Shown here piece after piece: positions 8,603-14,707 of a DNA stretch of 28,348 nt. The position numbers were made by a program, and so were the translations under genes. Source of the stretch: a virus; IMG/VR virus record IMGVR_UViG_3300029267_001722, positions 1-28,348 of that record. One strand, given 5' to 3'. Position 1 is the first letter of the stretch; every line of letters begins with the position of its first letter. The notes beneath the pieces are model-generated. The model was not told the DNA's origin, did no database searches, and saw nothing but the letters and a program-made list of their open reading frames with translations.

Positions 8603-8695
8603 CTTTTGTCCTGTTCACAATTCCCGAAAAAGCCACTACCCCGAAGTTAAAAACGGGATAGTGAACATTGCGAATGTACGCACAAATTGTTACAG

Positions 8696-8718
8696 ATACA
8701 ACAAAATGTTAGATTTTT
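8696..8718 (+). repeat. 23-bp inverted repeat, copy 1 (right after terL)
   Basis: ATACAACAAAATGTTA followed by GATTTTT matches the reverse complement of 10696-10718 at 22 of 23 bases. The two copies face each other around terS-terL and the RHH gene. Confidence 0.75.
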
Positions 8719-10050
8719 TTACAGAACTATGGAAAGCTCATCTTTCAATCCCCGGCAAGCATACTCCGCAGCCTCCAGGGCGTGGTCGTTTCCTTTGATG
8801 GGCCGCCCATCGATTGGGTGCCCGTTCAGGTCCGTCTCCAGATAGTAGTGGTCGTACTCGTGTTCCAGGTTAATGGATCCGTCCGTGTAGAAGTTGGCCG
8901 CCCGGTTTATGAAGTTGATGTTGGCCATCTTGTCCTTCTTAGCCTCAACCGCCATCCATCCGTGCTCACGCAGCTCGATGATAAGCCCCTTTTGTGCCGG
9001 ATCGCAGAATATCGGCACGGTCTTCTCAACACCTATCCGGTCGAAGACGTAGGTCAAAAGCCCTTTGTGCTTGCCCCAGATGGAGTTGTCCTGGACCTCC
9101 CCGCGTATTTTCAGGAGCTGCTCCTGGTAGCGTATCTGCATCGCCCGCATGGACTCGTAGAGAACCTCGTGGCGGTAGAAACAGCCGTCGTGGTATTTGA
9201 CCGCAACCAAAGCAGTCGGGGCTGTATCCCCAAAGTCAAGGCCGTAGACCATTGGCCCATCTATCTGCAGGAACTCCGAGTACGTGACCTTTCGCCAGCC
9301 GTAGTACACCTTCTTATCTCCCCCGTCTGAGACCAGACCCATTATCTGATTCCAGTAGTATTTCGGGTTTGTCTGCTTGTACCTTTGATACCGGGCAACG
9401 GTGTTGTGGTCCAGGTTCTTGATGTTGTCCAAGTATGTGCCGAAAATGGACAGGTGGCCGGGGATGCCTTTGGGCTTGGCGCGGTAAAAGCCTTCAACAT
9501 CGGATGGTGAAAGCGAGTAATACTCCGATATTAACCAGTGGTCTTTTGGGGGCGCGTTCCAAGACCTATGAATCCTAACAGGCCCCTTCACGGTACGTAA
9601 GGAATCGGCCAACTTATAGTGTTCCTCCTGACCTACCTCCTCGTACTCCTCGCCATACACATCTGTTGCCCCAGCAATCGACTTCATGTGCGCTGTGTTT
9701 CCCTTTGAACTCGACTTAAAGCCACGGGATTTGATCATATTCCCGTTGTCCAGAAAGATTGCGCTCATGGTGTCCTCCCGTAGCAAAATGTGATCGGTGA
9801 GCTTGATGTGATTAAGGTCTGAAACCTCCTCAACCCTGTCTTTGAAATCTTGCCAGAGCGAATCCCGTATGTGGCCATGGATGGCTCGAACGAAGTAGCC
9901 TCGAAAATAGTTTGAAGTGAGTCCTTTGAACAAAGCGTGCAGGGTCATGTTGTGAGAGCCGCCGCGACCACGTCCGCCCCAAATGTCGGCCTCATAATAC
10001 GTCTCGGTGAAAAGACGCTCTGCGTATTTACTCGGGATTATCTCCAGCAT
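8719..10050 (-). CDS. terL: Terminase large subunit (PBSX/Terminase_3-like)
   Basis: 443 aa with an ATG start. The ATPase domain has a Walker A-like GGRGRGGSHN at 25-34 and a Walker B-like strand ending GATDVYGEEYEEVG at 127-140. The nuclease domain has VYGLDFGDTAPTALVAV with Asp272 and Asp275, CDPAQ with Asp350, and NDHALEAAEYACRG with Asp422, i.e. the acidic RNase H-fold cluster used for concatemer cutting. Length and domain order are normal for the family. The ATG lies 23 nt inside the terS gene, so the two are co-translated. Role: ATP-driven packaging of DNA through the portal. Confidence 0.9.
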   Translation of the reverse strand: MLEIIPSKYAERLFTETYYEADIWGGRGRGGSHNMTLHALFKGLTSNYFRGYFVRAIHGHIRDSLWQDFKDRVEEVSDLNHIKLTDHILLREDTMSAIFLDNGNMIKSRGFKSSSKGNTAHMKSIAGATDVYGEEYEEVGQEEHYKLADSLRTVKGPVRIHRSWNAPPKDHWLISEYYSLSPSDVEGFYRAKPKGIPGHLSIFGTYLDNIKNLDHNTVARYQRYKQTNPKYYWNQIMGLVSDGGDKKVYYGWRKVTYSEFLQIDGPMVYGLDFGDTAPTALVAVKYHDGCFYRHEVLYESMRAMQIRYQEQLLKIRGEVQDNSIWGKHKGLLTYVFDRIGVEKTVPIFCDPAQKGLIIELREHGWMAVEAKKDKMANINFINRAANFYTDGSINLEHEYDHYYLETDLNGHPIDGRPIKGNDHALEAAEYACRGLKDELSIVL

Positions 10051-10564
10051 CGGAGAAGTCTTTGAACCTAACGGTCACGCTGCTCAGGGGTGCCTGCCTC
10101 TGGCTGTTGTCCTTCTCGTAACCCCCCAGGTGCTTCAATAATTTGTCAATGGCACCCTGCTTGCCGGAAGCCTTAATCTTCTTGGTGTACCCCAGCAAAG
10201 ACCTGTTCTCACCTGACCCGGCAAATTCCTCGAAAACAGAAAGCTCCTCAATCGAATCCCTGGTTTCCCGGGGAATGTCGTGGATGGACTTCAGCGAGCC
10301 GTCCTCATTATAGAACTCCGCAATGTCCGCCCTGGCAATATTTGCAAGGATGCCAATACATTCATCAACAGTTATTTGTGTTCGCTTAGAGAGTTCGGCT
10401 TTGAGTTCTGAAATACGGTTTTGTATGTCAGGCTTTGTAAGGTTTTCGCTTCCGATTGATCTGGCAGTATCTTCAGAATACCCGGCCCGAATAGCGGCCT
10501 GGGTGGCGTTGAGATCCACCATGTACTCCTCGCAAAAGCGTTGTTGCTTGTCAGTCAGGGCCAT
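10028..10564 (-). CDS. terS: Terminase small subunit (Terminase_2-like)
   Basis: 178 aa (MALTDKQQRFCEEYMVDLNA). It shows the family signature: KQQRFCEEYMVDLNATQAAIRAGYS with the N-terminal helix-turn-helix (TQAAIRAGYSEDTARSIGSE, about 22-41), then a central helical oligomerisation region and a basic C-terminus. It recognises phage DNA and recruits the large subunit. It overlaps terL by 23 nt and is itself overlapped by the upstream ribbon-helix-helix gene. Confidence 0.9.
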   Translation of the reverse strand: MALTDKQQRFCEEYMVDLNATQAAIRAGYSEDTARSIGSENLTKPDIQNRISELKAELSKRTQITVDECIGILANIARADIAEFYNEDGSLKSIHDIPRETRDSIEELSVFEEFAGSGENRSLLGYTKKIKASGKQGAIDKLLKHLGGYEKDNSQRQAPLSSVTVRFKDFSDAGDNPE

Positions 10565-10691
10565 TGTAATCCTTTATATGCTCGTCAATAAGCATCCGCA
10601 CATGGTCTTCCGGGCTTCGGTACTCAGCCTTGCAGATAGCCTCCAGGGCCAGCGCCTGGTCGTCGGTGAGTGGTACTGTAAGGCTTGGCAT
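10551..10691 (-). CDS. Small ribbon-helix-helix (Arc/CopG-like) protein ahead of terS
   Basis: 46 aa (MPSLTVPLTDDQALALEAIC, ending HIKDYNGPD). It has the RHH pattern: a short beta strand (SLTVPLT, 3-9), helix A (DDQALALEAICKAEY) and, after a turn with SPED, helix B (HVRMLIDEHIKDY). Its last codons overlap the terS ATG (10564) by 14 nt. A near-perfect Bacteroidota promoter lies immediately upstream. I infer a DNA-binding regulator of the packaging genes, possibly acting on the 23-bp repeats at 8696 and 10696; a start further downstream cannot be excluded. Confidence 0.65.
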   Translation of the reverse strand: MPSLTVPLTDDQALALEAICKAEYRSPEDHVRMLIDEHIKDYNGPD

Positions 10692-10694
10692 ATT

Positions 10695-10724
10695 CAAAAA
10701 TATAACATTTTGTTGTATTTGCAA
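10695..10724 (-). promoter_or_regulatory. Promoter for the packaging operon
   Basis: Minus strand: TTG (10724-10722), a spacer of 19 nt, then TATTTTTG (10702-10695), a full match to the Bacteroidota TTG/TAnnTTTG consensus. The -7 box ends only 3 nt before the ATG at 10691, so the predicted start of transcription falls on or next to the start codon. Confidence 0.65.
10696..10718 (-). repeat. 23-bp inverted repeat, copy 2 (inside the packaging promoter)
   Basis: 22 of 23 bases match the reverse complement of 8696-8718, and the 16-base core at 10703-10718 is exact. It lies between the -33 and -7 boxes, where a repressor would block polymerase. Confidence 0.75.
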
Positions 10725-10934
10725 CATTTTTTTATCAAGGCCTGTGGGTGTACGCAGCTCTGCGCATGGCTGCTATTGCTATTTGGTGTCTGGGCGTCAT
10801 GGTTTTGTCATTCAGGATCCCGAACTACTCCCGGTCCGGTTGCGGGGCTTGTTTAATATATTGAGCAATTTGTAGCATTTATGTTTAACATTATAAACAT
10901 TACGCAAAACCTTTTCCCAACTATTCTTCTGGTT
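10725..10934. other. Non-coding stretch between micro-ORF and RHH gene
   Basis: No convincing gene. The part near 10860-10910 is AT-rich and has an inverted repeat GTTTA-ACATTA-TAAAC (10883-10898). The part near 10740-10850 is GC-rich and carries only a 21-codon minus-strand ORF (MTPRHQIAIAAMRR), which I do not annotate. Probably regulatory sequence. Confidence 0.4.
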
Positions 10935-11093
10935 TCATTCCTCTTGTTTTATTCGGTTTGCTTCCTTTATTAGTGTAATTGCATTTTTTAAATGTTGTTT
11001 AGCGCTGTCAACTTGTCCAAATAAGTTCCATCCTGGCCCCAAACCGTAGATCCACTCTTCAATCTTTTTTAATTCTTTTGTTGCTTCTTCCAT
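10935..11093 (-). CDS. Small acidic/helical protein, unknown
   Basis: 52 aa (MEEATKELKKIEEWIYGLGP, ending IKEANRIKQEE). It has two charged amphipathic helices around a GLGPGWNLFG turn. The ATG is preceded by an A-rich leader (AAAACAAGAGAAAA), usual for Bacteroidota translation starts. Codons are more AT-rich than those of the neighbouring virion genes. It is too short for a family call. Confidence 0.6.
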   Translation of the reverse strand: MEEATKELKKIEEWIYGLGPGWNLFGQVDSAKQHLKNAITLIKEANRIKQEE

Positions 11094-11116
11094 TTTTCTC
11101 TTGTTTTAATAAGGTT

Positions 11117-11197
11117 GGGGGCTGTCAGGGGTTAGGTATCGGCTTCTGGTTGTCCCATTTCAGGATTGCCTTTCCTGAATGTAGCAAAGACGCCCCC
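11117..11197. ncRNA. Structured element, domain II
   Basis: GGGGGCTGTC (11117-11126) pairs with GACGCCCCC (11189-11197) with a single bulged base. Inside it, TTCAGGA (11159-11165) pairs with TCCTGAA (11173-11179). On the plus strand the closing stem is followed by CGTTTTTTC, so it could end a plus-strand transcript; on the minus strand it would be an internal RNA domain. Both the function and the coding strand are unknown. Confidence 0.4.
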
Positions 11198-11217
11198 CGT
11201 TTTTTCTATTCGGTTAA

Positions 11218-11283
11218 AATAAGCCCGGTCAAAAGCACCTTTCGATACTCGGCCGGGGACACCCCGACCCTTCCGGGCTTATT
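11218..11283 (-). ncRNA. Structured element, domain I (three-way-junction-like, possible terminator)
   Basis: AATAAGCCCGG (11283-11273, minus strand) pairs perfectly over 11 bp with CCGGGCTTATT (11228-11218). Two hairpins fit inside: GGTCGGGG-TGT-CCCCGGCC and CGAAAG-GTG-CTTTTG, giving a three-way junction. On the minus strand the stem is followed by TTAACC after TTATT, so termination is possible but weak. The stem contains the TAA of the 26-aa micro-ORF. It does not match a hammerhead core. Confidence 0.5.
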
Positions 11284-11359
11284 CGTTTAAATCCCCTCCC
11301 CATAACCAGGCTATTGCGAGTAAAAGGAGGAGGATCGTGACTATGTCGTTTGTTGTCAT
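11279..11359 (-). CDS. Micro-ORF, single-pass membrane peptide (26 aa)
   Basis: Begins MTTNDIVTILLLLLAIAWLW and ends GGDLNE. One hydrophobic helix spans nearly the whole length. Its ATG overlaps the stop of the preceding micro-ORF as ATGA (11356-11359), a pattern used by the true genes of this phage. The TAA lies inside the first stem of the structured element, and the same frame stays open for 48 more codons after it (to 11132). The function is unknown; a small membrane peptide of this kind could act at the inner membrane. Confidence 0.5.
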   Translation of the reverse strand: MTTNDIVTILLLLLAIAWLWGGDLNE

Positions 11360-11439
11360 TCCCTGTTTTTATATTCATACCATACCCTTGCTATTAGCAT
11401 AAGACCTATAAATCCTATAAGGGCTAAAGCGTGGTACAT
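11356..11439 (-). CDS. Micro-ORF, single-pass membrane peptide (27 aa)
   Basis: Begins MYHALALIGFIGLMLIARVW and ends YEYKNRE. It has one transmembrane helix (about 3-20) followed by a charged tail. The ATG lies within the last codons of the 169-aa gene (16-nt overlap), and the stop is shared with the next micro-ORF in ATGA form. Two successive overlapping membrane peptides are unlikely to be chance, but such short genes stay tentative. Confidence 0.5.
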   Translation of the reverse strand: MYHALALIGFIGLMLIARVWYEYKNRE

Positions 11440-11933
11440 TGCTTGAATTGCTTTTCAAACTCCCAGCTACCCATAGCTTCCAGAGCCGCCGGAATGGTTT
11501 TGTAACCCAGGGATTTTGCAAAGGCTATTCTCGGATCCCCCTCTTGCTCCTTAGGAAGCTCCATTTTCGTCTTTGCAATCCGGTAAAACTTCTTGCGCCC
11601 CTCTTGCTTTACCTGAACATCCTCGCGCTTGATTTGGTAGGTAGCCTGCGCGTATGTGAGCCCAGCCGCCTTTCTGAGCGTCTCAAGGTCTTGCCATTCC
11701 TCTGTGAGGTGTTCCTTCAGCGCTCCGGGGCTATTTTTAGCCCTTACATCCGCCGGCTCAACCTTGTGCGCTACAATATCCAGTTCCGGGTCTTCATAGA
11801 GCTCCGCCCCCCTTGCTTTTATCAAGGCATCGGCAATGTCGTAAGCTCGCTGGGCAATCCATTCGGCCTCCAATGCTACCGAAGCCATCTGCCCGGCCAC
11901 CGTTGCAGCTATCTGGTCTCTGTTCATCTTCAT
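11424..11933 (-). CDS. Unknown early/middle phage protein (169 aa)
   Basis: Begins MKMNRDQIAATVAGQMASVA. The N-terminal 45 residues are a helical segment of the 'IAQRAYDIADALIKARG' kind, common in small Bacteroidota phage ORFs. The middle (about 80-130) has EEWQDLETLRKAAGLTYAQA followed by basic strands, compatible with a winged-helix-like or DNA-associated fold. It is the first gene after a copy of the early promoter/operator (11934-11978), so it is probably under the phage repressor. No firm family call. Confidence 0.65.
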   Translation of the reverse strand: MKMNRDQIAATVAGQMASVALEAEWIAQRAYDIADALIKARGAELYEDPELDIVAHKVEPADVRAKNSPGALKEHLTEEWQDLETLRKAAGLTYAQATYQIKREDVQVKQEGRKKFYRIAKTKMELPKEQEGDPRIAFAKSLGYKTIPAALEAMGSWEFEKQFKQCTTL

Positions 11934-11978
11934 AAATTTGGTAGTAATATACCACTAAATACTTGCATTTGCAAGCAG
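11934..11978 (-). promoter_or_regulatory. Second copy of the early promoter/operator
   Basis: TAGTAATATACCACTAAATA (11942-11961) matches 20160-20179 at 18 of 20 positions. Both copies start exactly 8 nt from the start codon of the downstream minus-strand gene. Next to it is the inverted repeat CTTGCA-TT-TGCAAG (11962-11975) and TGCAAGCAG (11970-11978), also present at 20200-20208. The -7 box is weaker here (TATATTAC, 20 nt from a TTG). Confidence 0.65.
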
Positions 11979-11982
11979 AGGC

Positions 11983-12171
11983 TCAACTATTTTTAAACTC
12001 CAGGAATTCCCGGTACTCCATCTCCCGGTACTCGCCGGTAAGCAGGCTCTTTATCCGCTCACGCCGCTCGGTGTGGTGCCACCCGGTGGAGGTGGTGCCC
12101 ACGTGCAAGTACACAGCGCCGCTTTTGCGGGTGAAAACAAGGTGGTCTGGTATGAATCCGCCTCGAAGCAT
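11983..12171 (-). CDS. Small unknown protein (start uncertain)
   Basis: 62 aa from the ATG at 12171 (MLRGGFIPDHLVFTRKSGAV, ending REFLEFKNS). It has a beta-rich first half and a charged helical C-terminus. An in-frame ATG at 12297 would give 104 aa but overlaps the upstream gene by 94 nt, and its extra residues look like a frame shadow, so I prefer 12171. A run of eight A (12262-12269, minus strand) in the overlap could also allow ribosomes from the upstream gene to enter this frame. No family recognised. Confidence 0.5.
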   Translation of the reverse strand: MLRGGFIPDHLVFTRKSGAVYLHVGTTSTGWHHTERRERIKSLLTGEYREMEYREFLEFKNS

Positions 12172-12203
12172 ATATCCGCCCTCCACGCGCTCGTATGCGG
12201 CCC

Positions 12204-12452
12204 CTACGCCGCGCTCTCCTGGCCCGTGGCTCCCTCCGGTATCAGGTGTCTCTCGATCTCCTTTTTTTTGTCCCATCGCAAGTTGTAGTCCTTCCATTTC
12301 GCAGTTCCGTTTATGATTTCAACTGTGCTCTCAATCCCCTCCTCGGTGATAAAGTGCCACCAGAAGGCGTGAGTAAGTGAGCGTAACAAATACCCTTTGC
12401 CAAGCCGCACCGCTTCGGGCACCTGGCCTGTTTTGTTTAAGTCCATCCGCAT
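12204..12452 (-). CDS. Small unknown protein between nuclease and 62-aa gene
   Basis: 82 aa (MRMDLNKTGQVPEAVRLGKG, ending EGATGQESAA), with an ATG start overlapping the VRR-NUC gene by 16 nt. The middle is aromatic-rich (HAFWWHFITEEGIE). The C-terminal stretch crosses an A8 run (coding DKKKEIE), which is a possible slip site. It is in the replication/recombination cluster, but no family is recognised. Confidence 0.55.
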   Translation of the reverse strand: MRMDLNKTGQVPEAVRLGKGYLLRSLTHAFWWHFITEEGIESTVEIINGTAKWKDYNLRWDKKKEIERHLIPEGATGQESAA

Positions 12453-12787
12453 AGCTGTTTTACCTCTTCCAAAGACCGGAAGACGTGATACTCATATCCG
12501 ACAGCCTCAACACGAGCCTGCCAATCCCGCTGCCGCCGGGACTGCTTGCCGATCTCGGTCTTGGCCTCCAGAAGAAGTGGGCGGCCCCCCGGGCGCAAGT
12601 AGATCATGTCGGAGACCCCAGGCACCACGCCCATACTCTTGAGCCGGGCCCCGTTTATTCGGCTGCTGCCCTGGTTGTTCACCATAAAAAGCAGGCCGCG
12701 CTCCTCGGGCACGTTATTCCAATGCCAGGTAAAGACCTCCTGCTGCAGGCGGTTCTCACTTACCCATCTGGTTGTTCTTGCTCCCAT
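12437..12787 (-). CDS. VRR-NUC domain nuclease
   Basis: 116 aa from the ATG at 12787; the alternative TTG at 12796 lies within the helicase gene. It has the compact PD-(D/E)XK VRR-NUC signature: GVSDMIYL with Asp60, then PLLLEAKTE with Glu74 and Lys76, then RRQRDWQARVEAVGYEYHVF, the family's 'Q..W...l...GY.v.v' segment. Stand-alone phage VRR-NUC proteins are proposed structure-specific (Holliday-junction-like) nucleases. It follows the SF2 helicase by one nucleotide, suggesting a joint role in replication or recombination. Confidence 0.8.
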   Translation of the reverse strand: MGARTTRWVSENRLQQEVFTWHWNNVPEERGLLFMVNNQGSSRINGARLKSMGVVPGVSDMIYLRPGGRPLLLEAKTEIGKQSRRQRDWQARVEAVGYEYHVFRSLEEVKQLCGWT

Positions 12788-12788
12788 A

Positions 12789-14258
12789 TCACGCAACTTT
12801 TATCGTTCTACTTCCGTTTTGCGCCTCCTCCAGGTAGTGGTCCTTCCACCAAAAGCGCTCAAAATTGTATTGGTACCAGTACGGACTCCAGCCCATCCCG
12901 GAGACAAACTGCTTGACCTCCTCCCACTCGGTGAGGTTGTGTATGACCCAGAAGGGCTTGATGAGCTTCTTTTTCGCCATGTCGATCTTCTCCTCCAGGG
13001 TTGCCCCTTCCGCCCGCTTTCTGAGCTCTGCCGGGTTTAGCAAGGAGAGTCGGGCGAATTCCTGCTCTTCCTTCTCCTTTTGGTCCACCCATCCGCAATA
13101 CTTGCACTCGGTAGCCGCCGCAGGGATAAACGCCTCGCAAGAGCCGCATTGTTTCAGAACCGCCTCGCCTTTGGCCTTCTCCTGTTCCGGAAGCACCTCC
13201 AAAGACCAGGTCCTGGGCTCATGCCAGAAACCCATCCGGGCAATGTTGCCGCCGAAGTCCAGGATATTAAACTCGGTCTTGCCCGGGGCAATGCGGGATC
13301 CCCTCCCGCACATCTGCAGGTAAAGGGGGATGGACTTGGTGGCCCGGTAGAGTATCACCGTGCGGATGGAAGGCTCGTCGAAGCCTTTGGTTAGGATCCC
13401 CACGTTGCACAACACCGCGGTCGAGGTGCGGTTGAACCACTCCAGGGTCTCGCGGCGCTCGCGGTCGCCCACCGTGGCGTCCAGGTGCCGCGCGTCGATT
13501 CCGGCATCAACAAACTCCTGGACCAGCTCCTTGGAGCTCGCCACGTTTGAGGCAAAGACAAGAGCCTTTTGTCCGGGGCTTATGCGCTGGTAGTTTTCAA
13601 CCACCCCCTTGTACAGCTTCGCCTTGGAAAACCGGTCTGCTACGTCGTTCTGGTCAAAGTCCCCCCGGACCGTGCGCACCTCTGAGAGGTCCGCCTCCAC
13701 GCCGTAGTATTTCGCTTCTGCCAGGTGGCCGGCCGCCACCAGCTCGTTAATCTCTACCCCGACCTCCAGGTGGTGGTAGTATTCCCCGAGCTGGTTCTTG
13801 CGGCCTTCCCGCTTCGGGGTGGCTGTAAAACCGATCACCCGGGCCCTGGGGTGGAAGTGCTCAAAGAGTTTGTCGAAGCTCCTCATGTGGGCCTCGTCGA
13901 TTATGACCACCTCCATGTTGCGAAGCCAATGCTGGTAGTCTGCCTTTGAAATCCTGCGGGAGAGCGTCTCTACCATGGCGGTGTAAAGCACCCCGCCCAG
14001 GTACGGCTTGCGCCCGGCTTTTATTTCGATGGGATCCAGGCCGTACACATTAAGGGCTCCCCCCGCTTGGCGCAATAGCTCAATTCGGTCAGTCAGGATA
14101 AGCACTTTGCGCCCGCGATCCACCGCCGACCTCACCATGTGGGTAAAGGTGAAGGTCTTGCCCCCTCCGGTGGGCAGCACGGCAATGATGCGCCGGTTGC
14201 CTTCGCGGATAGCCTTGCGAAGAGATGCAATCAGGGCTTTCTGGTAGTCTCTTAGCAT
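12789..14258 (-). CDS. SF2 DNA helicase (SSL2/RecQ-like DEAH) with zinc ribbon
   Basis: 489 aa from the ATG at 14258 (MLRDYQKALIASLRKAIREG); a TTG nine bases upstream is less likely. The motifs are the RDYQ Q-motif, I PTGGGKT (29-35), Ia LILTDRIELL, II DEAH (121-124), III TATP (145-148), IV ALVFASNV, V TKGFDEP and VI QMCGRGSR (315-322). After the helicase core is a zinc ribbon CGSC...CKYC (Cys371, 374, 385, 388) and a helical C-terminal domain. It is probably the replication helicase or an origin-remodelling helicase: its start lies beside the iteron region and the primase-helicase is on the other side. Confidence 0.88.
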   Translation of the reverse strand: MLRDYQKALIASLRKAIREGNRRIIAVLPTGGGKTFTFTHMVRSAVDRGRKVLILTDRIELLRQAGGALNVYGLDPIEIKAGRKPYLGGVLYTAMVETLSRRISKADYQHWLRNMEVVIIDEAHMRSFDKLFEHFHPRARVIGFTATPKREGRKNQLGEYYHHLEVGVEINELVAAGHLAEAKYYGVEADLSEVRTVRGDFDQNDVADRFSKAKLYKGVVENYQRISPGQKALVFASNVASSKELVQEFVDAGIDARHLDATVGDRERRETLEWFNRTSTAVLCNVGILTKGFDEPSIRTVILYRATKSIPLYLQMCGRGSRIAPGKTEFNILDFGGNIARMGFWHEPRTWSLEVLPEQEKAKGEAVLKQCGSCEAFIPAAATECKYCGWVDQKEKEEQEFARLSLLNPAELRKRAEGATLEEKIDMAKKKLIKPFWVIHNLTEWEEVKQFVSGMGWSPYWYQYNFERFWWKDHYLEEAQNGSRTIKVA

Positions 14259-14267
14259 GATTCCCAA

Positions 14268-14581
14268 AGGTTGACAGTTGACAGCAGGTTGACAGCAGGA
14301 AAAAAAGTGGTGTCAACCTCGCAAACCCCCACAGGACGGGGGATACAAGACGAAGGTTGACAGTAGACAGTAACTATTCTATAAAAGATATTTATTAAGA
14401 GTAGTATTGAAATACTGTATATACATTGTATGTACGAAAAAAACGGTTTTGTATATAGGAAAAGATTTGAAAACGTACTGTCAACCTGTCTACTGTCAAC
14501 CTTTTGCTCTAAAGCCCCGTAAACATTGGGCTTATGAGGTTGACACCACACCCCCAGGTTGGCACAATGTGCTGTCAACCT
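14268..14581. repeat. Iteron array AGGTTGACAG (putative replication origin)
   Basis: Copies of AGGTTGACAG or its reverse complement lie at 14268, 14286, 14311 (rc, 9/10), 14354, 14478 (rc), 14493 (rc), 14537 (9/10), 14556 (8/10) and 14572 (rc), with partial TTGACAG/TAGACAG units at 14278 and 14364. An exact 18-bp inverted repeat (14353-14370 with 14486-14503) brackets an AT-rich core (14371-14485). There is no gene here. The position between the helicase and primase genes supports an origin; function is inferred. Confidence 0.65.
14417..14435. promoter_or_regulatory. Operator-like element 1 (GTATATAC-ATT-GTATGTAC)
   Basis: Two 8-bp near-palindromic half-sites with a 3-bp spacer, inside the AT-rich core. 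It is nearly the reverse complement of the element at 14689-14707, with the two variable bases swapped. Next to it is a perfect inverted repeat AGTATT-GA-AATACT (14403-14416). It is probably bound by the ribbon-helix-helix protein at 14708. Confidence 0.55.
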
Positions 14582-14583
14582 TT

Positions 14584-14617
14584 GGCCTTTTTGGCCCTTT
14601 TTGGCCGTTTTTTGGCC
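14584..14617. repeat. Helically phased T-tract / GGCC repeat
   Basis: Four GGCC units start at 14584, 14593, 14603 and 14614 and are separated by runs of T. The 9-11 bp period equals about one DNA turn, so the tracts would add up to intrinsic curvature beside the iterons. Confidence 0.55.
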
Positions 14618-14688
14618 TCGATCCAGGGCCAAGCGGTCACTTTTTCGAGCTGATTCTTGCCGTTTCGGAGCCTTTTTGTTTTCTTTGT

Positions 14689-14707
14689 GTATATACAATG
14701 TACATAC
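14689..14707 (+). promoter_or_regulatory. Operator-like element 2, touching the RHH start codon
   Basis: GTATATAC-AAT-GTACATAC ends at the base before the ATG at 14708. Half-sites match those at 14417-14435. The position fits autorepression by the ribbon-helix-helix product. No good TTG/TAnnTTTG promoter is obvious. Confidence 0.6.

Larger units (their letters stand above)
8571..8718 (-). promoter_or_regulatory. Structured leader between terL and portal (possible attenuator)
   Basis: 148 bp without a gene. Besides the terminator it has an imperfect long stem (8666-8654 with 8626-8613: GTTCAC..CCCG against CGGG..GTGAAC). In the loop of that stem, GGGGTAG (minus strand, 8642-8636) is exactly complementary to CTACCCC, the 5' arm of the terminator (8598-8592). 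Anti-terminator and terminator pairing would be mutually exclusive. No good TTG/TAnnTTTG promoter was found; one weak match is ACAATTTG. Confidence 0.5.

Noticed and set aside
14268-14581. CRISPR array
   Set aside because: Repeats are about 10 bp, occur in both orientations and have irregular spacing; no cas genes.
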